A stretch of DNA of 64,000 bases from Vaginimicrobium propionicum (GTDB taxonomy: Bacteria; Actinomycetota; Actinomycetes; Propionibacteriales; Propionibacteriaceae): the NCBI RefSeq assembly GCF_900155645.1, contig NZ_LT706985.1, forward strand, positions 868,001-932,000, written 5' to 3'. The notes beneath the pieces were generated by a model. It was not told the origin of the DNA. It saw only the letters and a program-made list of their open reading frames with translations, and made no database searches. Every line of letters begins with the position of its first letter. Position 1 is the stretch's first letter. A program made the position numbers and the translations under genes. Positions 25,567 to 35,238 of the stretch are shown here, piece after piece.

Positions 25567-26741
25567 AGATCCTCCTGAGCCAAAATTTGTTCTTTAGCCA
25601 GACCCTCAACAGCCATCAGCTCGTGGTTTAGTGCTTCTACAAGCCTTGATTGCACTTGCGGGACGCGGATGCGCCGAATCAAATCTAGGAAGAAACCCTC
25701 AACTATCAACCGACGCGCTTTATCCTCTGGAATACCTCGGCTGCGCAGATAGAACAATTGTTCGTCATCAAAGCGTCCAGTTGAGGAAGAGTGGCCAGCA
25801 CCTTTTATCTCGCCGGTTTCAATTTCCAAATTAGGCACCGAATCAGCTTGGCAACCCTCAGTTAACACCAGGTTGCGATTGGTCTCGTAGGTTTCAATAT
25901 TCTTGGCCGCCGCGCGAATCAGGACGTCACCAATCCAAACAGAATGGGCACCGTTGCCTTGTAGTGCACCACGATAATCGGCGTGCGAATAAGTATTCGC
26001 AGCCGTATGGTCGATAAAGATTCTGTGCTCAACGTGACGGGCGCCATCCACAAAATACAGCCCGAATTGTTCTAGTCGCCCACCCTCGCCAGCGTAGGTA
26101 GCTCGTTCTACCTGACGTATTAGGTCACCACCGATTGAGGCTTGGATTAACCGTACCTGAGCGTCGCGTCCGACTAGGGTCGAGATCTGCCCACCGTGTA
26201 GGCTGCCAGCGTTCCAGTCTTGGAGACTAACAAAATTAACTTGTGCCCCATCACCAACATGCAATTCAACCTTGGACGCCAACTGACCTGCCCCAAGAAA
26301 ACGCATAACGATGGTTGCTTGAGCATTAGCCCCGACTTCAATAATCATGTGAGCATCTAGGCGTTCATGCTGACCTGTTAAGTCGAAAATTAGCGGATCA
26401 GCCAGTACCGTATTTTCGGCCACCGTTACTAAAGTTGCTTGTCTGGATTGCCCAGCAACCCAGGCCACCAAATCAACTGGAGCATCACAGCTAGCCTTAA
26501 TGGCTTCATTTTGGCTAATCAGGCTGATATTGACGCCCGATTGCTCATTAATTTGCCAATCCGTAAAGCACTCGCCAGCAGAAAACAGTGGCTTGAGTGT
26601 TTCAATTGGGCTGAAACGCCAGACCTCTTCCCTACCGTTTGGTTCCTGATGGTCAGCCTTATCCCAAGATGGTTTAGGGTGCAGATGCGACTTTAGCTTC
26701 GGTCGGCTAATCAACCCTTTAGGCAGCGTATTAGTCAACAT
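25563..26741 (-). CDS. sufD: Fe-S assembly scaffold protein SufD
   Basis: It is a beta-helix partner of SufB in the SufBC2D complex. The C-terminal core ILIRAAAKNIETYETNRNLVLTEGCQADSVPNLEIETGEIKGAGHSSSTG is diagnostic, and FYLRSRGIPEDKARRLIVEGF completes it. The 392 residues are typical. An AAAGGAG site precedes the ATG. It is 44 bases downstream of sufB. Confidence 0.95.
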   Translation of the reverse strand: MLTNTLPKGLISRPKLKSHLHPKPSWDKADHQEPNGREEVWRFSPIETLKPLFSAGECFTDWQINEQSGVNISLISQNEAIKASCDAPVDLVAWVAGQSRQATLVTVAENTVLADPLIFDLTGQHERLDAHMIIEVGANAQATIVMRFLGAGQLASKVELHVGDGAQVNFVSLQDWNAGSLHGGQISTLVGRDAQVRLIQASIGGDLIRQVERATYAGEGGRLEQFGLYFVDGARHVEHRIFIDHTAANTYSHADYRGALQGNGAHSVWIGDVLIRAAAKNIETYETNRNLVLTEGCQADSVPNLEIETGEIKGAGHSSSTGRFDDEQLFYLRSRGIPEDKARRLIVEGFFLDLIRRIRVPQVQSRLVEALNHELMAVEGLAKEQILAQEDL

Positions 26742-26785
26742 ATCTCCTTTAAATTGCGTAGTCCAGGCAAAGTCGAGGCTCGGTG

Positions 26786-28222
26786 CTATCCGACAGCCCC
26801 TTCCATCTGCAAGGCAATCAGGCGGTTAAGTTCTAGGGCATATTCCATCGGCAACTCGCGGGCAATTGGCTCTACGAAACCGCGCACAATCAACGCACTA
26901 GCTTCGTCTTCACTCAGTCCGCGTTGCATTAGGTAGAACAGTTGATCTTCGCTAATACGCGAGATCGTTGCCTCATGAGCCATAGAGGCATCCTCTTCTT
27001 GAACATCCACGTAGGGATAAGTGTCAGTTCGCGACACATCGTCTACTAATAGCGCATCACATTTGACGCTAGATGCCGCATGCAAAGCACCCGGCTCTAC
27101 CCGCACTAGGCCACGATAGGAGGAACGTCCACCCGAACGGGAAATTGATTTCGAGACGATATTCGACGAAGTGTGCGGGGCACAGTGAACCATTTTCGCG
27201 CCCGTATCTTGATGCTGACCTTCACCAGCAAAAGCAACTGACAAGGCTTCACCTTTTGCATATGGGCCAAGCAGCCAACAGGCTGGGTATTTCATATTCA
27301 GTTTTGACCCAATATTGCCGTCCACCCATTCCATTTGGCCACCTTCTTCAACCGTGGCTCGCTGAGTAACTAAATTAAGCACGTTATTAGACCAATTCTG
27401 GACGGTGGTGTAGCGCACCCTGGCGTTCTTTTTGACGATAATTTCGACGATTGCGGCGTGCAGTGAATCTGATTTATAGATCGGCGCCGTACAACCTTCA
27501 ACATAGTGAACGTATGAACCTTCATCAGCAATGATTAGGGTGCGCTCGAATTGGCCAAGATTTTCGGTATTCATGCGGAAATATGCCTGCAATGGGATCT
27601 GCACGTGAACGCCTTTAGGCACATAGATGAATGACCCACCAGACCATACCGCCGTATTCAGAGCAGCGAACTTATTGTCTCCAGCCGGCACTACGGTGCC
27701 GAAATACTCCTGGAATATCTCCTCGTGTTCACGCAAAGCCGTATCAGTGTCTAAGAAAATAACGCCCTGTTTAGCTAGCTCGTCGTTGATTTTGTTGTAG
27801 ACCACTTCGGACTCGTATTGGGCAGCGATACCGGCTACCAGACGGGCTTTTTCTGCCTCTGGAATCCCCAAGCGGTCGTAAGTATTTTTAATATCTGACG
27901 GCAATTCTTCCCAAGTTTGGGCTTGACGATCTACTGAACGGACAAAGTATTTGATGGAGTCGAAATCTATCTCACTTAAGTCGGCACCCCAGGTAGGCAG
28001 CGGCTTCTTATCGAATAGTTTTAGCCCTTTTAGGCGACGCTTTAGCATCCACTCTGGCTCTTGCTTGATCGCAGAAATATATCGGACGACGCGCTCGGAT
28101 AATCCGCGTTCGGCGGCTGCTCCAGCCAAATCCGTATCATGCCACCCGTACTGATATCCGCTAGAAAACTCCGCAATGGTTTCTGCTTGGGCGCGCAGCT
28201 TTTCCTCAACTGTCTGAGCCAT
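26786..28222 (-). CDS. sufB: Fe-S assembly scaffold protein SufB
   Basis: It is the site of cluster assembly in SufBC2D. It has [28 protein letters not shown], the long [19 protein letters not shown] core and the C-terminal [20 protein letters not shown] and [13 protein letters not shown]. The length is 478 from the ATG at 28222. That ATG overlaps the sufR stop (TGATG), so it is preferred to the TTG one codon earlier. SufR and SufB are probably translationally coupled. Confidence 0.97.
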   Translation of the reverse strand: MAQTVEEKLRAQAETIAEFSSGYQYGWHDTDLAGAAAERGLSERVVRYISAIKQEPEWMLKRRLKGLKLFDKKPLPTWGADLSEIDFDSIKYFVRSVDRQAQTWEELPSDIKNTYDRLGIPEAEKARLVAGIAAQYESEVVYNKINDELAKQGVIFLDTDTALREHEEIFQEYFGTVVPAGDNKFAALNTAVWSGGSFIYVPKGVHVQIPLQAYFRMNTENLGQFERTLIIADEGSYVHYVEGCTAPIYKSDSLHAAIVEIIVKKNARVRYTTVQNWSNNVLNLVTQRATVEEGGQMEWVDGNIGSKLNMKYPACWLLGPYAKGEALSVAFAGEGQHQDTGAKMVHCAPHTSSNIVSKSISRSGGRSSYRGLVRVEPGALHAASSVKCDALLVDDVSRTDTYPYVDVQEEDASMAHEATISRISEDQLFYLMQRGLSEDEASALIVRGFVEPIARELPMEYALELNRLIALQMEGAVG

Positions 28223-28965
28223 CAATTACCTTCCGAATATCTTGATTTAGCTATCGTGGGAGCAGCTTTAGCGCTTGCACCATGATCGACGATATGCAAT
28301 TGGCAGCGTCGGCCACCCTCAGCGATGGTATCTACTCGCTCAACTTGACTGCCAATCAGCTGGGCTAGAAGTTTAGTTTCAGCTTCGCAAAGCTCGGGAA
28401 AATCGCTAGCCACAGATACGACCGGGCAATGGTATTGATAGACGTCACCTTGGTCAGCGTCACTGCGCCAGCTAGCTCGGTATCCGTCCTTATTTAAGGC
28501 TTGGGCTAAAGCTTGCCAAGGTTTCAACTCCGGCGATTCAGCCCGCAATCTGCGATAGCTGGCCGCCACCGAGTCGAGTCTCTTCTTAGCTATCCCCTGC
28601 AATCCTTTAGCCCCAGTCAACGCAATCAGCTCTGCTATGGCGCTTTTTGCTAACTCGTCCGTAGCTTGTTCAAAGCATCGCCTACCTGCCAACGTCAACT
28701 GATAACGCTGAGGGGGTCGTCCTCGACGAAGATTTTGATTATCTATTCTCGCTAATTCGATGCTGCCATCCGCAGCTAACGCCTGGATGTGGCGCCTAAC
28801 GCCGGCGCTAGTTATCCCTAGCCTATTAGCTAACTCAGGAGCGCTCAATGGACCATCTAAGAGCAATAACTCTAAAACTCTTTGCCTGGTTGACCCTTCA
28901 TCAATAGCTTTTAGACGGCTTTCACTCCCGCTACTAAGCGGAGTTTCGGCTGCCAGGATTTTCAC
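28222..28965 (-). CDS. sufR: SufR-family Fe-S-sensing repressor of the suf operon
   Basis: The 247-residue regulator has an N-terminal winged helix ([41 protein letters not shown]) and C-terminal cluster ligands spaced C-x12-C-x27-C (YHCPVV.., ELCEAE, GRRCQL), as in SufR. The family represses suf and itself when a 4Fe-4S cluster is bound. The GTG start lies inside a CAAC-N6-GTTG palindrome, which is evidence for autoregulation. It is the first gene of the operon. Confidence 0.93.
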   Translation of the reverse strand: MKILAAETPLSSGSESRLKAIDEGSTRQRVLELLLLDGPLSAPELANRLGITSAGVRRHIQALAADGSIELARIDNQNLRRGRPPQRYQLTLAGRRCFEQATDELAKSAIAELIALTGAKGLQGIAKKRLDSVAASYRRLRAESPELKPWQALAQALNKDGYRASWRSDADQGDVYQYHCPVVSVASDFPELCEAETKLLAQLIGSQVERVDTIAEGGRRCQLHIVDHGASAKAAPTIAKSRYSEGN

Positions 28966-28984
28966 AACTTCAATGTTGCCAAAA
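28959..28984. promoter_or_regulatory. SufR operator at the sufR start codon
   Basis: TTTT, 2 bases, CAAC, 6 bases, GTTG, 2 bases, AAAA form an interrupted perfect palindrome. The CAAC-N6-GTTG core is the motif reported for cyanobacterial SufR. It covers the GTG start (28963-28965) and a possible -10 (CAACAT, with TTTGCT 17 bases up on the minus strand), so bound SufR should block initiation directly. Confidence 0.75.
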
Positions 28985-29025
28985 GATTTTGAAATAGCAA
29001 ATGGAATTAGCGACCACCAAATTCG

Positions 29026-29859
29026 TCAATAAAGGACGGTAGCTAACTCCCCTATCTGCTCAAAGCCGACTTGATCGTACATTTTCCTAGCACGAATATT
29101 GAAATCATTAACATAGAGACTAACTAAGCGAAAACGGGTCAAACACAGATTGACTACTGACGCCATGGCTGGTGCTGACAACCCGTGTGCGCGCAACCGT
29201 GGGTCTAGCCAGACTCCTTGAATCTGGCAGTAGTCACGATATTGACAGCCAATATTTGCGGTGAACCAAACATGACGCCGGTGGGTTGCACCAAAAGCTC
29301 TTTTATTGCTGATCAGAAAACGCACATAAGACTGGTAGCTGCCACCGCCACTTAGCGGGCTGATTCCAACCTCTTCGGTGTACATCTTTACTGAGGATTC
29401 AAAATAGGGGCGCCAATGGCGCATCTTGATATAACCGACGCGCGGGTCTGGTGCGATATTCGCGGGTTTGCCGATGGCCAGTAACGGTTGGTGGGCGCGC
29501 ATATCCCGACATCGCTGCCAAGCAGTCGGCCAGCGTCTAACCAACTCGTTGTACAGCAAGGCAACGTTGTTGGCGCTACCCATAATGGCTGACGAGATTC
29601 TTACCGGGCCGATACAACGAACGAACGCATCTAGCATTTCCTCGTTTATCGCCTGACCGTCACTCGCCACTACCAGGTTTGAACCCAGGCTGAGTACGCC
29701 TATTAACCGCTCATCTTGCCAATATCCATAGGTTGGCCTTGCCGAGTCACCCAATGAAATCCGCGATAACAAGTAGATATTTTCGCTTGGGCGGCGCTCA
29801 AGCATTCGTATGGCTTGCCCCACATGTTCGCGTCGAATCAAGTCCAGCCCATCAACCAT
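29026..29859 (-). CDS. GNAT acetyltransferase with N-terminal DUF4081
   Basis: The 277-residue protein has an N-terminal DUF4081-type half (HVGQAIRMLERRPSENIYLLSRI..) and a C-terminal GNAT domain with VWLDPRLRAHGLSAPAMASVVNLCL (acetyl-CoA loop) and SLYVNDFNIRARKMYDQVGFEQIG. It is found directly after ispG in many Actinobacteria, but its acceptor is unknown. Its ATG overlaps the ispG stop (TGATG). Confidence 0.87.
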   Translation of the reverse strand: MVDGLDLIRREHVGQAIRMLERRPSENIYLLSRISLGDSARPTYGYWQDERLIGVLSLGSNLVVASDGQAINEEMLDAFVRCIGPVRISSAIMGSANNVALLYNELVRRWPTAWQRCRDMRAHQPLLAIGKPANIAPDPRVGYIKMRHWRPYFESSVKMYTEEVGISPLSGGGSYQSYVRFLISNKRAFGATHRRHVWFTANIGCQYRDYCQIQGVWLDPRLRAHGLSAPAMASVVNLCLTRFRLVSLYVNDFNIRARKMYDQVGFEQIGELATVLY

Positions 29860-31001
29860 CAGCTAACCAAGATCTGCGGGGAACCACCAGCTTGCATAGT
29901 GGCAGCAATATCGTTGGCATAGGCAATCAGTGTGGCAACGATTTCATCCTCAGGGACGGTCTTGACGACCTTTCCTTTAACGAAAATCTGTCCTTTGCCG
30001 TTGCCGGAAGCAACTCCTAAGTCCGCCTCGCGAGCTTCGCCCGGACCATTGACGACGCAACCCATGACAGCTACTCGAATGGGGACGCTTAGCTCACCTA
30101 GACCTTCACTGACGCGCTTGGCTAACTCATAGACGTTTACCTGGGCGCGACCGCAACTTGGGCAGGAGACAATCTCGAATTTTCTAGGGCGCAAGTTAAG
30201 CATCTCAAGTATCTTGGCACCAACTTTGACTTCTTCTACGGGCGGCTCGGACAAAGAGACGCGAATAGTGTCGCCGATACCTTCGGCTAGCAACGCGCCA
30301 AAGGCTAATGCAGATTTGATTGTTCCTTGGAAAGCCGGACCGGCCTCCGTCACTCCTAGATGAAGCGGGTAGTCACAGGCTGCGGATAGTTTGCGGTATG
30401 CCTCAACCATTATCACCGGGTCATGATGTTTTACTGAGATGGCGAAGTCGTAGAAACCGACATCTTCAAAAAGTTTGGCTTCTTGAAGAGCTGATTCAAC
30501 GAGCGCACCCGCCGGATCAGTTTCGTAGCGATCCTTCAGCCGGGCATCTAGCGAACCAGCATTGACGCCGATACGCAGCGAAGTTCCGTGGCGGTGCGCT
30601 GAATCAGCGATTTGGGTAATTTGGTCATCAAATTTCTTGATATTGCCAGGGTTGACGCGCACGCCTGCACAACCTGCTTCAATGGCAGCGAAAACATATT
30701 TCGGCTGAAAATGAATGTCGGCGATTACCGGGATGGGCGATTTTGCGGCTATAGCCGGTAGCGCATCCGCATCGTCCTGACTGGGGACGGCAACTCTGAT
30801 GATGTCGCAGCCAGCGGCGGTTAATTCCGCAATTTGACGTAGCGTGGCACCGACATCGCTAGTCAGCGTGGTTGTCATCGATTGGACGGTGATAGGTGCG
30901 TCACCACCAACCCACAGGTTGCCAAGTTTGACTTTGCGGGTTTTACGACGGGTTGCTAACACGCGCGGTTTCGCTGCTGGAATACCTAAATTGATACTCA
31001 T
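29859..31001 (-). CDS. ispG: 4-hydroxy-3-methylbut-2-en-1-yl diphosphate synthase (flavodoxin)
   Basis: It is the penultimate MEP-pathway enzyme, with a 4Fe-4S cluster. The cluster cysteines are in [16 protein letters not shown] and [17 protein letters not shown]. The N-terminal barrel has VQSMTTT and [11 protein letters not shown]. The open frame reaches 31022, but GAGGA lies just before the ATG at 31001, and the homologous N-terminus starts there (380 residues). It follows dxr by 33 bases; the RseP-type protease usually between them is absent. Confidence 0.96.
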   Translation of the reverse strand: MSINLGIPAAKPRVLATRRKTRKVKLGNLWVGGDAPITVQSMTTTLTSDVGATLRQIAELTAAGCDIIRVAVPSQDDADALPAIAAKSPIPVIADIHFQPKYVFAAIEAGCAGVRVNPGNIKKFDDQITQIADSAHRHGTSLRIGVNAGSLDARLKDRYETDPAGALVESALQEAKLFEDVGFYDFAISVKHHDPVIMVEAYRKLSAACDYPLHLGVTEAGPAFQGTIKSALAFGALLAEGIGDTIRVSLSEPPVEEVKVGAKILEMLNLRPRKFEIVSCPSCGRAQVNVYELAKRVSEGLGELSVPIRVAVMGCVVNGPGEAREADLGVASGNGKGQIFVKGKVVKTVPEDEIVATLIAYANDIAATMQAGGSPQILVS

Positions 31002-31034
31002 CAAGTCCTCACTATGCACCAAGATGTGTTAAGT

Positions 31035-32231
31035 CTATGAGCCAACAATTTCGCTAGCCCGCTCACGTGCCCATTCATCGGCCGCCAACACCGCACTTAG
31101 ACTAATGTGTTCATCATCTACATGGCCGTTAACAAGGTGTTCTTCCAGAATTTTTTCAATCGTATCGACGATATCTAGAAATCCAATTTGTCCGGCACAA
31201 AATGCGTCGACGCAAACCTCATTAGCCCCGTTATAAACGGCTGGTGCGCTGCCACCAGCTTTTCCGGCACGCCGAGCTATTTCGACGGCTGGGAAAGTGG
31301 CGTCATCTACCGGCTCAAAAGTCCAGGTGGCTGCTTGACTCCAGTCGAAGGCGCCAGCCGAATTTTCAAGCCGATTAGGCCAGGTCAGCGCTAATCCGAT
31401 GGGAAGACGCATATCGGGCGGTGATGCTTGAAAAATCATCGCACCATCGAAGAATTCCACTCCGGAATGGACAGCAGACTGCGGGTGTACCACCACTTGA
31501 ATCTGCTCATAATCCACCCCATATAGCAAGGCAGCTTCTATTAGCTCTAAGCCTTTATTAACTAAAGTGGCGGAATTAATAGTTATTACTCGTCCCATAT
31601 TCCAGGTTGGGTGGGCCAGCGCGTCTGAGACCGTAACGTTTTTTAATTCCTGACGGCTTTTGCCACGAAACGGGCCACCGGAAGCAGTCAAAATAAGTTT
31701 TTTAACTTCGCAAGCTCGTCCCCCACGCAAACTCTGTGCGAAGGCGGAATGCTCAGAATCAACTGCAATCAATTGACCAGGCTGGGCTGCATTCATTACC
31801 AGTTTTCCACCAATAACTAAGGATTCTTTATTGGCTAAAGCTAACTGACTGCCAGCTTTAAGAGTGGCTAAAGTGGCAAACAATCCAGCAGCACCAGTAA
31901 TGGCGTTGAGCACAATGTCAGTTTTTATGGCAGCTAATTTTTCTGCACTGCCAATCCCTGCCAAAATTTCAGGGATACGCATTTCAGGGCTAGTTAAGCC
32001 GGCAGCGATACCGCACTGTTCATAAGCAACCAAGAAATCGTCAACTTTAGTCTCATCTTCGATTGCCACTTTTAAGGGAGAAAATTCAAAGACCTGCTCG
32101 GCTAGCAGCTTTGGGTTAGAACCTGCAGCAGCTAGCCCATCGACTATGAACTCACCTCGCCGCTTGCCGATAACGTCAAGGGTTTGAGTGCCAATCGATC
32201 CAGTTGAACCTAAAACTACAACGCTCTTCAC
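31035..32231 (-). CDS. dxr: 1-deoxy-D-xylulose 5-phosphate reductoisomerase
   Basis: It is the first committed MEP-pathway step. NADPH site VVLGSTGSIGTQTLDVI, ALANKESLVIGGKLV, VDSEHSAFAQSL, LTASGGPFRG, HPTWNMGRVITINSATLVNKGLELIEA and HPQSAVHSGVEF are all present in 398 residues. The start is GTG. It lies between the zinc-ribbon gene and ispG. Confidence 0.97.
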   Translation of the reverse strand: MKSVVVLGSTGSIGTQTLDVIGKRRGEFIVDGLAAAGSNPKLLAEQVFEFSPLKVAIEDETKVDDFLVAYEQCGIAAGLTSPEMRIPEILAGIGSAEKLAAIKTDIVLNAITGAAGLFATLATLKAGSQLALANKESLVIGGKLVMNAAQPGQLIAVDSEHSAFAQSLRGGRACEVKKLILTASGGPFRGKSRQELKNVTVSDALAHPTWNMGRVITINSATLVNKGLELIEAALLYGVDYEQIQVVVHPQSAVHSGVEFFDGAMIFQASPPDMRLPIGLALTWPNRLENSAGAFDWSQAATWTFEPVDDATFPAVEIARRAGKAGGSAPAVYNGANEVCVDAFCAGQIGFLDIVDTIEKILEEHLVNGHVDDEHISLSAVLAADEWARERASEIVGS

Positions 32232-32266
32232 AATTACCTAGTGTGTCATGTTGGCTATCTGGCTAG

Positions 32267-32986
32267 TTACTCACGCACCAGAATTCGTCCACATTCTTGG
32301 CAGCGAAGTACTTGGTTTGCTGGGGCTTGAAGTAGTTGTTTTTGCCCAGCAACATCCATTTCTAGGCCACAACCTTGACAGCGTCCAGCCTTAAAAATGG
32401 CTGCCCCGGTGATATTTCTTTCAGCTACTCGCTCATAAATTTTAAGTAGGTCTGCTGGCACATTCTTTGCTGCCCGTTCACGCTGTGCACGATTTTGTTT
32501 GAATTCGGTAGCTAATTTGCTAGCTTGTTCATCTCTTTCAGCTACCAGTTCGCGCATTTTAGACTCAATTTCGCCACGTCGAGTTTGACAAGTTTCAGCT
32601 TCAGCGCTGCGTTCTTCTAACTCCACTTCAACATTTAATTGTTGTTCCTCAAGCTCAGCTATTCGAGCTTTTAAGTGCTCAGTCTCTTGAAGTAAAGATT
32701 GAAGTTGTTTATGAGCCAAATTGGTATCAGCTAGCTTCTCGTTTCTTTTTAGCCTTTCGGTGGCAGGCGTCAAATCGCTAAGAATACGCTTCAACTCGAC
32801 CTTGGCGTCTGAGACAGCCGTGTTAGCTTTAACCCCATCCTCCATGATCTGGCTACGTGTTTCCGATAATTCTTTTAATTTCGCTAACACTGGAAGGGTC
32901 TTAACTTGGTGTTTTAGGCTACTTGCCTGCTGGTCTAGAGCTGCTATATCTATCAATACGCGCTGGGCGTCGGGTTCTGCCTGCAT
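32267..32986 (-). CDS. Coiled-coil protein with C4 zinc ribbon
   Basis: A long helical coiled coil (about residues 10-170, rich in Glu, Leu, Lys and Gln heptads) is followed by a zinc ribbon with CQGC and CQEC in the last 40 residues, the DUF164 / zf-RING_7 architecture. Its function is not known. The frame continues to a TTG at 33013, but homologues start at the equivalent of MQAEPDAQRVLIDIAALD (ATG at 32986). TAAACT lies 7 bases before that ATG, fitting a leaderless message. It is probably co-transcribed with dxr. Confidence 0.85.
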   Translation of the reverse strand: MQAEPDAQRVLIDIAALDQQASSLKHQVKTLPVLAKLKELSETRSQIMEDGVKANTAVSDAKVELKRILSDLTPATERLKRNEKLADTNLAHKQLQSLLQETEHLKARIAELEEQQLNVEVELEERSAEAETCQTRRGEIESKMRELVAERDEQASKLATEFKQNRAQRERAAKNVPADLLKIYERVAERNITGAAIFKAGRCQGCGLEMDVAGQKQLLQAPANQVLRCQECGRILVRE

Positions 32987-33066
32987 GAGGGGCAGTTTAA
33001 TAGTTCTCGCCAACTGTTGCTGGCAGGCCTAGAATCTTTAGCAGTTGCATTAGTGGAGGAATATCA

Positions 33067-34512
33067 ATGAGTGAAAAGGTGACCAACCGCCAAAGCCAGT
33101 TTTCAGATGCGTTCAAGAAGTTCATTTGCCAAGATTGGCAGCCTTATCCCACGAAACTTCCTGACCCAATTGCTGGAGCTAAAAACGCTAAGGCTCACCG
33201 CAACCAACTTTCCAAGTTATTCCCTGGCGAACGTTTAATCATTCCAGCTGGCCACTTGGTTACTCGAAACAATGATTGTGACTACCGTTTTCGTCCTGAT
33301 TCAGCCTTTACTTGGTTGACCGGGTTGGGCACGGACAGGCAGCCAGATTCTGTTTTGGTGATGGAGCCTGCACCCGGCGGCCACGAGGCAACTCTCTACT
33401 TCCACCCGCGTGTGCCTAGAACCGACGAAGAGTTTTACGCTGACCCAAGATATGGCGAAATGTGGGTTGGCCAACGTGAATCGCTAGAAGAAATGTCTAG
33501 TTTGGGCGCTATCAAGACTGCAGCTATCGACGAACTTGAGATGGCTTTGCGAAATGCAGCATCTACTACCCCAACCAGAATCTTGCGCGAACCATCACCT
33601 AAACTGGCTGACCAGGTTGATCAATGGCGTGGTAGAGGCGATAAAGAAGACGCTGACTTCGCTCAGACCCTATCTGAATTGCGTCTAATAAAAGATGATT
33701 TCGAGGTGAATCAATTAGTGGCAGCTTGCGAGGCCACTGCTGCTGGGTTCGAGGCGGTGGTGCGCGAACTAGCTAATGGCGTAAAGAATGGTCGCGGGGA
33801 GCGCTGGGTTGAGGGCGTATTTGGTTTATATGCTCGTCACCGCGGCAATGCGGTTGGTTATGACACCATTGCGGCTAGCGGCGACCACGCCAACACTTTG
33901 CACTGGATAGTCAACGATGGCGACTTACGTGATGGCGAGTTGCTATTACTAGACGCTGGGGTGGAATTAGACTCGTTATATACCGCTGATGTGACGCGTA
34001 CTATGCCAATCAACGGTAAGTTCACCCCCGCGCAACGCCAGGTTTATGATGCCGTATTTGAAGCCCAATCTGCCGGTATTGAGGCAGCCCGTGCTGGCGC
34101 AATATTTACTGACGTTCACGATGCAGCAGTACGCGTTATTGCCGAAAAACTATCTGACTGGGGCATCTTGCCAGTGTCAGTTGACGAAGCGCTAAGCCAA
34201 GAGGGTGGCCAGTGGCGACGCTGGATGGTTCACGGAACCAGCCATCACCTGGGCTTAGACGTCCATGATTGTGCTAAGGCTCGCCGCGAGGTTTACCGCG
34301 GTGGCCAGCTGAAACCAGGCATGGTGATTACCGTTGAGCCCGGCATCTATTTCAAGTCTACTGATTTGTTGGTGCCTGAAGAATTGCGCGGGATTGGGGT
34401 GCGAATCGAGGACGATATCCTTATCACTGATTCAGCCGCGCGTATTCTTTCAGACCAGCTACCGCGCTCTTCTACTGATGTAGAAGCATGGATGTCTAGG
34501 GTTCGCAGTTAG
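33067..34512 (+). CDS. pepP: Xaa-Pro aminopeptidase (aminopeptidase P), M24B family
   Basis: It removes N-terminal residues before proline. The N-terminal creatinase-like domain holds DCDYRFRPDSAFTWLTG. The metal-binding catalytic domain shows LLLDAGVELDSLYTADVTRT (two Asp), HGTSHHLGLDVHD (His), VITVEPGIYF (Glu) and RIEDDILIT (Glu). The 481 residues are typical of actinobacterial PepP. A GGAGGA site lies before the ATG. It overlaps the convergent stress-protein gene by 17 bases. Confidence 0.95.
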   Translation: MSEKVTNRQSQFSDAFKKFICQDWQPYPTKLPDPIAGAKNAKAHRNQLSKLFPGERLIIPAGHLVTRNNDCDYRFRPDSAFTWLTGLGTDRQPDSVLVMEPAPGGHEATLYFHPRVPRTDEEFYADPRYGEMWVGQRESLEEMSSLGAIKTAAIDELEMALRNAASTTPTRILREPSPKLADQVDQWRGRGDKEDADFAQTLSELRLIKDDFEVNQLVAACEATAAGFEAVVRELANGVKNGRGERWVEGVFGLYARHRGNAVGYDTIAASGDHANTLHWIVNDGDLRDGELLLLDAGVELDSLYTADVTRTMPINGKFTPAQRQVYDAVFEAQSAGIEAARAGAIFTDVHDAAVRVIAEKLSDWGILPVSVDEALSQEGGQWRRWMVHGTSHHLGLDVHDCAKARREVYRGGQLKPGMVITVEPGIYFKSTDLLVPEELRGIGVRIEDDILITDSAARILSDQLPRSSTDVEAWMSRVRS

Positions 34513-35194
34513 GACGCGGATCGAAAGTTTGCGGTTGAGCACCATCCTGCCAGTCATCATCTGATGAGCGGCTAGCCCTTCTAGGTGCCTGCTCATCTCC
34601 TGCTTGGGTATCTACGGTTTGCTGCTCGGCGCTTTCATGCTGATAGGGTGCTCGCTCTAGCCGGGGCGAGTCGCCAGCAAGTAGCGTGCGCGCCTGATAG
34701 GCGTGACTAGATTCAACCACGATCTCATAGTGCGTGGCGACGATCTGGGTAGTGGAAGTGAAGTCGCGTTGTCGCCCAGTGAACTGATAAGCAAAAGAGC
34801 TAGTCAAAATGTTAATTATCAGAAATATCACAACTGCACTAATTAGCGTTGTCGTCCCGCCGTTTGGCCAGAACAGGCTCATCAAGATCCCGAATCCCAG
34901 ACCCCAAACCAGCCCTTGCACAGCAGCTAGCCCGATGACCCGTCCCCAGGTAAGTCGCCCAGTGACTTTCTCAAAAGACCTCAAATCGGTGCCAACGATT
35001 GCGCAACGCTGCACCGGGAACTGGCGGTCAGACAGGTAATCAACCGCTCGCTGGGCGTCTTCATAATCGTCATATATGGCAACCGCAGTAGCGTTCTTTA
35101 TCTGTTCGATGCTGCCTCTGACTTGTTTTTGCATTCCACTCCAATCATCTACCACCAATGATATTTGGTTAACCTGTGTCTTTGCTGTGTTCAT
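34496..35194 (-). CDS. GSP17M-like general stress membrane protein
   Basis: The 232-residue protein has an N-terminal alpha/beta domain (TAVAIYDDYEDAQRAVDYLSDRQFPVQRCAIVGTDLRSFEKVTGRLTWGR) like general stress protein 17M, two membrane helices (about residues 86-107 and 112-136) and a polar, probably disordered C-terminal tail rich in Glu, Gln, Arg and Ser. It is divergent from the PRC-MgtE_N-CBS gene 44 bases away, as in other Actinobacteria. The role is unknown. Confidence 0.8.
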   Translation of the reverse strand: MNTAKTQVNQISLVVDDWSGMQKQVRGSIEQIKNATAVAIYDDYEDAQRAVDYLSDRQFPVQRCAIVGTDLRSFEKVTGRLTWGRVIGLAAVQGLVWGLGFGILMSLFWPNGGTTTLISAVVIFLIINILTSSFAYQFTGRQRDFTSTTQIVATHYEIVVESSHAYQARTLLAGDSPRLERAPYQHESAEQQTVDTQAGDEQAPRRASRSSDDDWQDGAQPQTFDPRPNCEP

Positions 35195-35238
35195 TCACCG
35201 AATTCATCAACACCTAGCTAGACGGTTAATATGTCGTC

